DNA of 17,118 nucleotides from DATJWY01 sp035500775 (GTDB lineage: Bacteria > Pseudomonadota > Alphaproteobacteria > Acetobacterales > Acetobacteraceae), in NCBI GenBank assembly GCA_035500775.1, contig DATJWY010000297.1, forward strand, positions 1 to 17,118. The letters run 5' to 3'. This document shows positions 9,364 through 15,357 of this stretch, in pieces. A program made the position numbers and the translations under genes. Each line of letters opens with the position of its first letter. Position 1 is the first letter of the stretch. The notes under the pieces are model-generated. The model had not been told where the DNA came from and made no database searches. It worked only from the letters and a program-made list of their open reading frames with translations.

Positions 9364-9565
9364 AGACTACTTCTGTCCGGTGCTCCCGATGAAGGCCGCC
9401 TCCGGAGCCCGTCCGACCCCGGATGGGTGGGACGGACGGCCCGGAGAGCAATTCACCGATCCGCACGAAAATGTGTCACGCGGGACAATGGACTGCCCGG
9501 GCCGCCCTCGCCATCCCCGGGGGGTTAAGAAGTGTATCGCGGCGGCTTGCATCGTCCAGCGCCGC
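9364..9565 (-). other. Intergenic gap between channel 2 and the adaptor gene
   Basis: The 202 bp between the second outer-membrane channel and the adaptor gene hold no credible gene. An interrupted inverted repeat, CCGTCC with GGACGG, lies around 9409-9440. No strong minus-strand promoter was recognised: a TTGTCC at about 9483-9488 has no good -10 at normal spacing. A hairpin-plus-T-run terminator for the upstream gene was not seen either, so read-through from the channel-2 gene remains possible. Confidence 0.4.
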
Positions 9566-11104
9566 TTACATCGCCCGCGTGCCGGCGACAGCCTCGGCGG
9601 CAGGATAGGCGGTCTCCCAGCCGCCGCCGAGCGCCTTGTAGAGCTGGACCAGATTATTCGAGACCGTCGTCGTGCTGTCCGCCAGCTGCAGCTGGGCCGC
9701 GAGCAGCGCGCGCTCCGCATCCAGCACGTTCAGGAAGTCGGTCACGCCCTGCGTGTAACGCACCCGCGCCAGGTCCAACGCACGCTGGCTCTCGGAGACC
9801 GCGACCGCGAGCTGGTCGCGCCTTGCCTGTTCCTCGGCATAGGCGGTCAGCGCGTTGTCCACCTCGTGCCACGCCTGGAGCACCGTCCGCTGATAGGTGA
9901 TCGCCGCTTCCTGCTGCTGCTGCTTGCGCAGTTCAAGCGTCGCGCGCAGCCTTCCGCCCTGGAAGATCGGCAGGGTGATGCTCGGGCCGAGCGCATATTG
10001 CCGGGCATCCCAGTTGGCGAGGTCCTGGAAGTGCAGCGCCTGCAGGCCGAGGCTGCCGGTGAGGCTGACCTGCGGGTAGAAATCCGCGACGGCGACGCCG
10101 ACATCAGCGGTCGCCGCATGGAGCTGCGCCTCCGCCTCGCGGATGTCCGGCCGCCGCCGCGCGAGCTCGGAGGGCACGCCGATGGGAACGCGCGGCGGCA
10201 CGGGCGGCACGGCCTGTGGCGTTTCCAGCTCGGCGCGCAGCGCGCCGGGCGCCTCGCCGAGCAGGAAGCTGAGCGCGTTGATGGTTTCTTCCTCCCGCTG
10301 GCGCTGTTGCGGGAGCTGCGCGGCCGTGGTGGCCACCTGCGTCGCAGCGTTGGCGACATCGAGCTCGGTGGTCACCCCCCCGCGGTAGCGGCTGCGGGTG
10401 AGATCGAGCGTCTCCTGCGCGGTCCGCAGGTTGCGCTCGGTGATATCGATCTCGGCCTGGATGCCGCGCAGCTGCATGTAGTCGCGCGCCAGCTCGGCGA
10501 CGACCGAGAGCACGGCGCTGCGCCGCGCCTCCGCCGAGGCGTCCACGGAGGCATCGGCCTCCTCGACGGAGCGCCGCACCCGACCCCAGAGATCAAGCTC
10601 CCAGGAGGCGTCGAAGCCGTATTGCCAGAGGTTGAAGGGCGGGATTCGGGGGGGAGGGCTGCCTGTGGCGCTGCTCGGAATGCCGTTCTGGCTGCCGCCC
10701 GTGCCGTTGCCGAACAGGCTGATGACGCCGCGGTGACTCAGTTCTTCCCGCGAGTAGGACGCATTGCCGTCCACGGATGGGAATTGGTCGGCCCGGGCGA
10801 TGCGCCCCTGTGCCCGGCTTTCCGCGAGGCGGATCGTGGCCAGCCGCACATCCAGGTTCGCCGCCACGACCCGGTTTTCGAGCGTGGTCAGCTCGGGGTC
10901 GTGGAACAGGGTCCACCAGTTCGGGTCCACCTTCTCCGGCACCGGCTGGCTGGCGGCCGAAGCGGTGTCCGGCTTCGGCCTGGCGGCGAACCAGGAGGCG
11001 GGTGACCACAGGCTGGGGCGCTGGAAATCCGGGCCGACCGTGCATCCCGCCAGCAGGGCCGATCCGGTGATCAGGGCGAAGCGGAAGGACGAGCGTGTCG
11101 GCAC
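9566..11104 (-). CDS. RND efflux outer-membrane lipoprotein, NodT/OprM family (channel 2)
   Basis: A second outer-membrane channel of the same family, 512 aa. The frame is open as far as 11635, but that would cross the promoter region and the divergent regulator gene. The best start is the GTG at 11104: AAGGAG lies nine bases upstream, and the product then opens with a compact lipoprotein signal ending in the lipobox LLAGC (Cys21), followed by TVGPDFQRP. Two OEP repeats follow; the first holds FDASWELDLWGRVRRSVEEAD and the second ends near YKALGGGWE. A Gly/Ser/Pro-rich loop precedes the FDASWELD motif. It is the promoter-proximal gene of the minus-strand unit, 202 bp upstream of the adaptor gene, and divergent from tetR. 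It may serve the same pump as channel 1 or a different one, such as another exporter elsewhere in the genome. Confidence 0.92.
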   Translation of the reverse strand: MPTRSSFRFALITGSALLAGCTVGPDFQRPSLWSPASWFAARPKPDTASAASQPVPEKVDPNWWTLFHDPELTTLENRVVAANLDVRLATIRLAESRAQGRIARADQFPSVDGNASYSREELSHRGVISLFGNGTGGSQNGIPSSATGSPPPRIPPFNLWQYGFDASWELDLWGRVRRSVEEADASVDASAEARRSAVLSVVAELARDYMQLRGIQAEIDITERNLRTAQETLDLTRSRYRGGVTTELDVANAATQVATTAAQLPQQRQREEETINALSFLLGEAPGALRAELETPQAVPPVPPRVPIGVPSELARRRPDIREAEAQLHAATADVGVAVADFYPQVSLTGSLGLQALHFQDLANWDARQYALGPSITLPIFQGGRLRATLELRKQQQQEAAITYQRTVLQAWHEVDNALTAYAEEQARRDQLAVAVSESQRALDLARVRYTQGVTDFLNVLDAERALLAAQLQLADSTTTVSNNLVQLYKALGGGWETAYPAAEAVAGTRAM

Positions 11105-11113
11105 GGGCGGCCG

Positions 11114-11119
11114 CTCCTT
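11114..11119 (-). promoter_or_regulatory. Ribosome binding site deciding the GTG start of channel 2
   Basis: On the minus strand AAGGAG is read here, nine bases before the GTG at 11104-11102. It is the strongest Shine-Dalgarno match near any candidate start of this gene. No ATG in this frame lies between the upstream regulator overlap and the lipoprotein signal in a suitable place. It therefore fixes the start that yields a proper lipoprotein signal peptide. Confidence 0.75.
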
Positions 11120-11166
11120 GGCTGAGTGGGGATGGCTGACCGGGCATGGTGACCCGGATGGTGGGG

Positions 11167-11198
11167 CAAGGGTGGGACAGCGCCGGCGAACACCCTTG
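11167..11198 (-). repeat. Leader hairpin upstream of channel 2
   Basis: A perfect 8-bp inverted repeat, CAAGGGTG (11167-11174) and CACCCTTG (11191-11198), with a 16-nt loop that is itself GC-rich. It lies inside the inferred long 5' leader (about 145 nt) of the channel-2 transcript, between the promoter/operator and the ribosome site. It may only be an incidental structure of GC-rich DNA. Confidence 0.35.
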
Positions 11199-11225
11199 GG
11201 GGAATAGACCAGCGGGAGCCAGCGC

Positions 11226-11250
11226 TGCTGACCGATCGGTTCGGTCAGCA
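11226..11250. promoter_or_regulatory. Palindromic operator, probably for the adjacent TetR regulator
   Basis: Arms TGCTGACCGA (11226-11235) and TCGGTCAGCA (11241-11250) are perfect 10-bp inverted repeats around the spacer TCGGT. Size and symmetry fit a TetR-family operator. It lies in the space between the divergent tetR-fetAB and efflux genes. It directly abuts a TTGACA at 11251-11256 on the plus strand and sits just downstream of the inferred minus-strand -10 element. Binding by this TetR is inferred from position and symmetry. Confidence 0.7.
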
Positions 11251-11280
11251 TTGACAGCCTAGCCATTTTGGCCTGATCGT
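11251..11280 (+). promoter_or_regulatory. Candidate promoter of the tetR-fetAB operon
   Basis: TTGACA (11251-11256) is a perfect -35 hexamer. With an 18-bp spacer, GATCGT (11275-11280) is a weak -10 (three of six consensus bases). It would start transcription near 11287, leaving a short leader if the regulator begins at 11315 and almost none if it begins at 11291. The operator palindrome touches the -35. Confidence 0.4.
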
Positions 11281-11283
11281 CAA
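11256..11283 (-). promoter_or_regulatory. Candidate promoter of the efflux unit
   Basis: On the minus strand TTGACG (11283-11278) is followed, after 16 bp, by TAGGCT (11261-11256). The -35 is a five-of-six match and the -10 is weak (three of six). The predicted start, near 11249, falls inside the palindrome 11226-11250, so a bound repressor would block it. It shares its DNA with the plus-strand promoter, so the two probably compete. Confidence 0.4.
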
Positions 11284-11314
11284 ACCCGACATGTGCCGGG
11301 GGAATGCAACGGGA

Positions 11315-11944
11315 ATGGACGATCCGGAGGATTTCTCCTCGGAAAAGCAGCGACAGATTCTCCGGGGCGCCGCCACGATTTTTGCCCGGGAGGGCTACGA
11401 AGGCGCCAGCATGTCGCAGATCGCGAGCGAGGCCGGTGTCTCCAAGGGCACGCTGTATAACTACTTCACCAGCAAGGCCGATCTGTTCAGCACTTATATC
11501 GCCGATGAGTGCAGCCAGCGGATCGCGTGCGTCTTCGGCGATGGTATCAAGGAGGATGAGCTTGAGACCGCCATGCGGGATATCGCGCACCGGATCCTGA
11601 AATTGTTGCTCTCGGAACACGGGTTGACGACGCATCGCATCGTCATTTCCGAGGCGCTGAAATTCCCGGAGTTAGCGCGCACATTCCATGAGGCCGGCCC
11701 CGCGCGAGCGGTGCGGATCATGGCGGACTGGCTGGACCGGCAGCGCCAGCGAGGCCAGCTCCGGCTCGAGGATCCGTATTTCGCCGCCGAACAGTTTTTC
11801 GCCCTGTTGAATACCCGGGTCGTGCCTCTGCGCCGCCTGCAATTGCTGAGCGCCGACAGTGCGGCGGCGGAAGTCGATCGGGTGGTTGATGCCTCGGTGG
11901 CGATGTTCCTCCGGTTCTACGGGACGGAAAACACCGGCCGGTGA
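11315..11944 (+). CDS. TetR/AcrR family transcriptional regulator
   Basis: A 209-aa one-domain-plus-ligand-pocket repressor. The N-terminal helix-turn-helix (about residues 32-51) reads SMSQIASEAGVSKGTLYNYF, a standard TetR DNA-binding motif. The rest is helical and resembles the AefR-like C-terminal domain, with RIVISEALKFPELARTFHEA followed by a GQLRLEDPYFAAEQFF segment. I chose the ATG at 11315 because GGGGGA lies eleven bases upstream and because an ATG at 11291 (eight residues longer) would leave almost no leader after the inferred promoter; the upstream start cannot be excluded. Its stop overlaps the GTG of the ABC ATPase gene by four bases, so it is cotranscribed with fetAB. It is divergent from the efflux genes, with a palindrome between. 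It probably represses both units and itself; the ligand is unknown. Confidence 0.92.
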   Translation: MDDPEDFSSEKQRQILRGAATIFAREGYEGASMSQIASEAGVSKGTLYNYFTSKADLFSTYIADECSQRIACVFGDGIKEDELETAMRDIAHRILKLLLSEHGLTTHRIVISEALKFPELARTFHEAGPARAVRIMADWLDRQRQRGQLRLEDPYFAAEQFFALLNTRVVPLRRLQLLSADSAAAEVDRVVDASVAMFLRFYGTENTGR

Positions 11945-12582
11945 CCGCGTGCGCGATGCCCCGGGAGGCGGAGCGCCTGAACGCGGAGGAGACGCTGCTG
12001 CGGGCCGCCGGATTGAGCGGCCGTCTCGCCGGCCCGGTCGATTTCTCCCTCGACGCCGGCGAATGCCTGGCGATCACCGGCCGCTCCGGCGCCGGCAAGA
12101 CACTGCTGCTCCGCATGGTCGCCGATCTCGATCCGCATCGGGGGGAGGCCTGGCTCCGCGGGGCGGCCCGCTCGGCGATGCCGGCGCCGGTGTGGCGGCG
12201 TCAGGTCGTCTATTCGGCCGCCGAAAGCGGCTGGTGGGCGCCGCGGGTCGGAGCGCATTTTCCGTCGCCGCCGGGGCCGGAGCGCCTCGCCCGTTTTGGC
12301 TTGCGCGATGACATCCTGGAGGCCTCCGTCGCCGCCTGCTCCACCGGCGAACGCCAGCGCCTCGCTTTGCTGCGGGCGCTCGCCCTGACTCCCGCCGTTC
12401 TGCTGCTGGATGAACCGACCGGCGCGCTCGACCGCGAGAGCGTCGCGCGCGTCGAGGCCGTGCTGCGTGACTACCTCGTGGCCGGCGGCGCGATGCTGCT
12501 GGTGACGCACGATTCCGGGCAGGCGGAGCGGCTCGGCACCCTCCAGTGCCGCCTGCACGAGGGTGCGCTGCGTCCGGCATGA
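11941..12582 (+). CDS. fetA: ABC transporter ATP-binding protein, FetA/YbbL-like
   Basis: Cytoplasmic ATPase of a two-gene ABC exporter, 213 aa. Walker A is GRSGAGKT (residues 47-54), the signature is the variant CSTGERQR (133-140) in place of LSGGE, Walker B is VLLLDEPTGALD (153-164) and the switch histidine is His190 in VTHD. The Q-loop region reads VVYSAAESGWW, with Ala94 where Gln is expected in E. coli FetA, and there is no clear aromatic A-loop residue. The GTG start at 11941 overlaps the tetR stop as GTGA; the ATG at 11956 is an alternative. Its stop overlaps the permease start as ATGA. FetAB of E. coli is associated with iron export and peroxide tolerance; that role here is inferred from family and pairing. 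Confidence 0.88.
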   Translation: MTACAMPREAERLNAEETLLRAAGLSGRLAGPVDFSLDAGECLAITGRSGAGKTLLLRMVADLDPHRGEAWLRGAARSAMPAPVWRRQVVYSAAESGWWAPRVGAHFPSPPGPERLARFGLRDDILEASVAACSTGERQRLALLRALALTPAVLLLDEPTGALDRESVARVEAVLRDYLVAGGAMLLVTHDSGQAERLGTLQCRLHEGALRPA

Positions 12583-13373
12583 CCCCGGTCTCGCTCTCGG
12601 TCCCGGATCTCGGCGCCGCCGCGCTGCTGATCGTGCTCGACGCGGCGCTGTCGCTCGCCCTTGGCCTTGGCCTGCACCGGCAGGTAACGGTGGCGGCGGC
12701 GCGCATGGTGGTGCAACTGGTCCTGGTCGGGCTGGTGCTGCGCACCGTCTTCGCGCTCGGCTCGCCGGCGCTGACCCTGGCCGTGGTGCTGGCGATGGTT
12801 CTCATCGCGGCGCGGGAAGTGGCGGCGCGGCCGGAGCGCCAGCTGGGGCGCTTCGGCAATCTGCTGGTCGGCGCCGTCGTCGTCAGCCTCGCGACCTTCC
12901 TGACCACCATGCTGGCGCTGACGACGGCGTTGCGGCCGCATCCCTGGTGGCAGCCGCGCGCGGCCATTCCCCTGGCCGGGATCATCCTCGGCAACGTCCT
13001 GAACGCGGCGAGCCTGTCGCTCGACAGCCTGCTCGGCGGCGTGGCGCGGGAACGTGCCGCCATAGAGGCCAGGCTGGCGCTGGGCGAGCCGTTCCGCGAT
13101 GCGATACGTCCGCTGGTGCGCGAGGCGGCGCGTCGCGGCTTGCTGCCGATCGTCAATCAGATGTCGGCGGCGGGGCTGGTGACGCTGCCGGGCATCATGA
13201 CCGGGCAGATCCTCGGCGGCATGGACCCGATGCAGGCCGTGCGGTACCAGATCCTGCTGATGTTCCTGCTGGCCGGCGGCAGCGGCCTTGCCGCGGCGGG
13301 TGTCGCGCTGTTCGCGTCGCGCCTGCTGTCCGATGCGCGGCAGCGCTTGCGGCTCGACCGGCTCGCCGGGTGA
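12579..13373 (+). CDS. fetB: ABC exporter permease, FetB/YbbM-like
   Basis: Integral membrane partner of the ATPase, 264 aa, close to the 259 aa of E. coli FetB. Several hydrophobic helices are visible from residue 10 on. Family-type segments include AARMVVQLVLVGLVL after the second helix, the IILGNVLNAASLSLDSL stretch, then ERAAIEARLALGEPFRDAI and the PGIMTGQILGGMDPMQAVRYQI motif ahead of the last helices. The ATG at 12579 overlaps the fetA stop as ATGA; a start at 12546 would read through the end of fetA and is rejected. It ends the tetR-fetA-fetB operon and is followed by a repeat-rich convergent spacer. The cargo is assumed to be iron or another metal by analogy only. Confidence 0.9.
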   Translation: MTPVSLSVPDLGAAALLIVLDAALSLALGLGLHRQVTVAAARMVVQLVLVGLVLRTVFALGSPALTLAVVLAMVLIAAREVAARPERQLGRFGNLLVGAVVVSLATFLTTMLALTTALRPHPWWQPRAAIPLAGIILGNVLNAASLSLDSLLGGVARERAAIEARLALGEPFRDAIRPLVREAARRGLLPIVNQMSAAGLVTLPGIMTGQILGGMDPMQAVRYQILLMFLLAGGSGLAAAGVALFASRLLSDARQRLRLDRLAG

Positions 13374-13400
13374 CGAAAAGGCGAGTGGCCGCTGTAAGAT

Positions 13401-13491
13401 CAGGGGGCTTTGCCCCCTGGCCCCCCACTGGGGCCGTCGGCCCCAGACCCCTTTCCATTAATGATTCCAAATTTGTGCGGGTCTGGGGGGC
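13401..13491 (-). repeat. GC-rich intergenic repeat, family 1, copy B (inverted)
   Basis: Read on the minus strand this repeats the layout of 1-91: a palindrome with an AT-rich core (arms CCCCAGACCC at 13441-13450 and GGGTCTGGGG at 13479-13488), then a GGGGC-AAA-GCCCC hairpin (CAGGGGGC-TTT-GCCCCCTG on the plus strand, 13401-13419). An extra hairpin, CTGGGGCC-GTC-GGCCCCAG, is at 13428-13446. It begins 27 bp after the fetB stop and is inverted relative to copy A. Confidence 0.6.
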
Positions 13492-13530
13492 TGCCCCCGT
13501 CGTGCGAAGACACGCCAGCGCGTGACGGGT

Positions 13531-13554
13531 CCAGGGCAGAGCCCTGGCCTTTTT
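13531..13554 (+). terminator. Rho-independent-type terminator after tetR-fetAB
   Basis: A perfect stem CCAGGGC (13531-13537), loop AGA, GCCCTGG (13541-13547), then CC and five T residues (13550-13554). It lies about 160 bp after the fetB stop and reads on the plus strand. The hairpin is also part of the family 2 repeat, so its terminator role may be a by-product of the repeat. Confidence 0.5.
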
Positions 13555-13592
13555 CTCGATCGGTCAAGGCTTACGGCGGTTGGTATGAGAGC
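13535..13592 (+). repeat. Intergenic repeat, family 2, copy A
   Basis: About 58 bp that recur, inverted and with roughly seven substitutions plus a 2-bp gap, at 16961-17016. The best-kept blocks are GGCAGAGCCCTGGC, CGGTCAAG and GGCGGTTGGTAT followed by AGAGC. It has no coding sense and sits between convergent genes. Confidence 0.6.
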
Positions 13593-13627
13593 ATTGCCCG
13601 TGAGCCAAGGCGAACGGAAAATGCTCT
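13588..13627. repeat. REP-like palindrome AGAGCATT...AATGCTCT
   Basis: Arms AGAGCATTGCCCGT (13588-13601) and ACGGAAAATGCTCT (13614-13627) pair over 14 bp with two mismatches and a 12-nt loop. It starts at the end of the family 2 repeat and lies 28 bp beyond the stop of the PhaC-like gene, whose transcript runs into it. This AGAGCATTTTCCG-type palindrome is common in alphaproteobacterial spacers from general knowledge; a 3'-end role is likely. Confidence 0.5.
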
Positions 13628-13654
13628 AAATTCATGGGGCTGTGGGCGCTGGTG

Positions 13655-14806
13655 TCAATGGGTCGCGCTGCGTCCGCCCTTCTCCACGATCCATCGGGCG
13701 ATACCCGGCCAGGCTTCCCGCAGGGTGTGCGAGCCCATGAAAAGGCCGATATGCCCGCCCGGCACCAACCGTTTGACGATCTCCTCGCGCGGCGTTCCGA
13801 GATAGGGCTCGGCGTTGAACACCTGCTCGCTCGTCGTGATGTCGTCCAGCTCGCCGGCGAGCAGATAGGTCGGGCAGGTGACGTCGCTGAGCGACAGCGT
13901 GCGGCCGAGGCCGACGAATTCGCCGCGCGCGAAGCGGTTCTCCTTGAAGATCTGCTGGATCGCCTGCAGGTACCAGCGCCCCGGCAGATCCACCGTGTGC
14001 TCGTACCAGCTCTTGAAGGTTTCCGTCTTGGCGATCCAGGCCGGATCATCGACATGCTCCCAGATGTCGAAATGATCCTGCACGTAGTGCTTCTCCGGGT
14101 GCATGCTCTTCCAGCCCTGGAGCATGAACTTGCCGAGCATCAGCCCGCCTCCGGCATCGACCAGTTCCTGGTAGAACGAGAGCGGCAATTGGCGTGACAG
14201 GCGCTTGATCGGCCCATCGCCGGCATCGGTGTCGATCGGGGAGCCGGCGAGGACGAGGCTCGCCACCTTCTCCGGGAAGCGCGCGGCATACATGGCCGAC
14301 ATCCAGCCGCCCTGGCAGAGGCCGACCAGGTTCACCCGGCCACCGAGATCGTCAACGCAGGTGTTCAGCTCGGCGAGATACTGGTCGATTTCCAGATCCT
14401 TCATGTCCGGCGTGGCCGATTTCCAATCAGTCAGGAACACCCGGTCCACGCCGTTGGCGCGCAGCGTCTGCATCAGGCTCTGGCCGTCATGGTAGTCGGC
14501 GATCACCGCCGAGTGCCCGGCGAACGGGGCATCCACGATGGTCGGCAGGGAGGAGGCGTTCGGCAGGGAATAGTCGCGGAGCACGAGCGTGCGCAGATCG
14601 AGCGCGACCGTGCTGGGCGTGGCGAATTCCGGCCGCGGCACGAAATGGATCCGTTCCTCCTCGGCGAGGAAGCGAAGATTGTGGGTGAAAAGCTCCACGC
14701 CCTGGTAGGCGAGATCGGTCACGGCCTGCAACGGCCAGAAGAACGGAACACCCGGGGGCGCGCGCTCGGTTGGGGCCTGGGCGTTCAGGTCATGGGTTTG
14801 CGTCAT
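13655..14806 (-). CDS. PhaC-like alpha/beta hydrolase (polyhydroxyalkanoate synthase-related)
   Basis: A cytoplasmic alpha/beta-hydrolase-fold protein of 383 aa. The nucleophile motif is GLCQGGW with Cys164, the GxCxGG pattern of polyhydroxyalkanoate synthases in place of a Ser lipase box. The other triad members would be Asp321 (AGELDDIT) and His352 (PGGHIGLF), both correctly spaced. Other PhaC-like features are YHDGQSLMQTLRANGVDRVF with LTDWKSA and, later, DLPGRWYLQAIQQIFKENRF. It is much shorter than a class I synthase (about 570-600 aa) because the N-terminal domain is missing, nearer to class III PhaC in size. There is no PhaE, PhaR, phasin, PhaA or PhaB nearby. It may be a synthase-like polymerase, a thioesterase or another hydrolase. 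The ATG at 14806 has AGGGA upstream. It is transcribed alone, convergent with fetB. Confidence 0.78.
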   Translation of the reverse strand: MTQTHDLNAQAPTERAPPGVPFFWPLQAVTDLAYQGVELFTHNLRFLAEEERIHFVPRPEFATPSTVALDLRTLVLRDYSLPNASSLPTIVDAPFAGHSAVIADYHDGQSLMQTLRANGVDRVFLTDWKSATPDMKDLEIDQYLAELNTCVDDLGGRVNLVGLCQGGWMSAMYAARFPEKVASLVLAGSPIDTDAGDGPIKRLSRQLPLSFYQELVDAGGGLMLGKFMLQGWKSMHPEKHYVQDHFDIWEHVDDPAWIAKTETFKSWYEHTVDLPGRWYLQAIQQIFKENRFARGEFVGLGRTLSLSDVTCPTYLLAGELDDITTSEQVFNAEPYLGTPREEIVKRLVPGGHIGLFMGSHTLREAWPGIARWIVEKGGRSATH

Positions 14807-15075
14807 GTCCGGCTTCCCTGTTGGGTTTGGGACGGGAGCGGCCGGGCCGCGACGGCGGGCCGGATCGGTTGCCCGAACCCTGCCGTCGGCGGCGGTGCTC
14901 TCCCGTTTGCGCGGACCAGTGAATGCTCAGAAAGTTAGGTTCGTATTAAAAACGAGACAATCGCGATAAAGTCTGACGGATGTCCTGGTCTTGCGTGCTG
15001 TCTGCCGCGCCATGGGATGCGGCTTCGTTCGCGGGATATGGCCGGATATCCAGGCATCCCCCGGGGGAGAGGGAC
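14807..15075 (-). promoter_or_regulatory. Spacer with candidate promoter for the PhaC-like gene
   Basis: These 269 bp hold no gene. On the minus strand TTGTCT (14960-14955) and TAACTT (14937-14932) are 17 bp apart, inside the only AT-rich stretch of the spacer, and would give a leader of about 120 nt. Matches are four and three of six, so this is only a candidate. Confidence 0.3.
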
Positions 15076-15357
15076 TCAGCGCGGCGGCCCGCCTTGCGCG
15101 GGATTGCCCGGTGAGAGTCCCTCCTCGCGCAGCAAATCGCGATTGATCTGCTCCATTTCCTTGTCCAGCGTGCGCTCATGCTCAGTCGAAGGCGCAACGC
15201 CGGCCGCGCGCTCCCGTAGCCCGACTTCGCCCTGTGTCGGCTGATAGTCGAAGCCGTTCTGCTCGTTGCCATTGCGTGGCTGGGCCGAGGCCGCCGATAT
15301 CGCCGCCACGCCGCATGCCAGGATGATCACCGCGCGGAGCATCCCTGTTCCCGCCAT
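15076..15357 (-). CDS. Small secreted protein of unknown function
   Basis: A 93-aa protein I do not recognise. A Sec signal peptide is clear: MLRAVIILACGVAAISAASA, with a probable cut after Ala25 (AxA site), leaving about 68 residues. The mature part is hydrophilic and charged, with QNGFDYQPTQGEVGLRERAAG, a Glu/Lys/Arg-rich middle likely to form one helix (ERTLDKEMEQINRDLLREEG) and a Gly/Pro tail. The Cys in the signal is not in a lipobox, so it should be soluble in the periplasm. The start at 15357 is chosen over an in-frame ATG at 15639 because GAGGAG lies six bases upstream and the signal begins there; the upstream frame shows no domain. It stands alone between the PhaC-like gene and the divergent dadA. 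Confidence 0.7.
   Translation of the reverse strand: MAGTGMLRAVIILACGVAAISAASAQPRNGNEQNGFDYQPTQGEVGLRERAAGVAPSTEHERTLDKEMEQINRDLLREEGLSPGNPAQGGPPR

Noticed and set aside
9453..9463. Second TetR operator before the adaptor gene
   Set aside because: Only one half resembles the palindrome, with two mismatches and no partner half, which is expected by chance.
9275..11005. Plus-strand open frame of 576 codons opposite channel 2
   Set aside because: It mirrors a clearly recognised outer-membrane lipoprotein gene, is Arg/Gly/Asp-rich as expected from the opposite frame of high-GC code, and shows no domain.
11105..11635. N-terminal extension of channel 2 to an ATG at 11635
   Set aside because: It would run over the promoter/operator and oppose the tetR gene. 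The lipoprotein signal begins at the GTG at 11104, which has its own perfect ribosome site.
12074..13156. Minus-strand open frame of 360 codons across fetA and fetB
   Set aside because: It lies opposite two genes with clear motifs and is Ser/Arg/Ala-rich low-complexity sequence.
13401..13627. CRISPR-like array from the dense short repeats
   Set aside because: The repeats are inverted hairpins of different sequence, without regular spacing or equal-length spacers.
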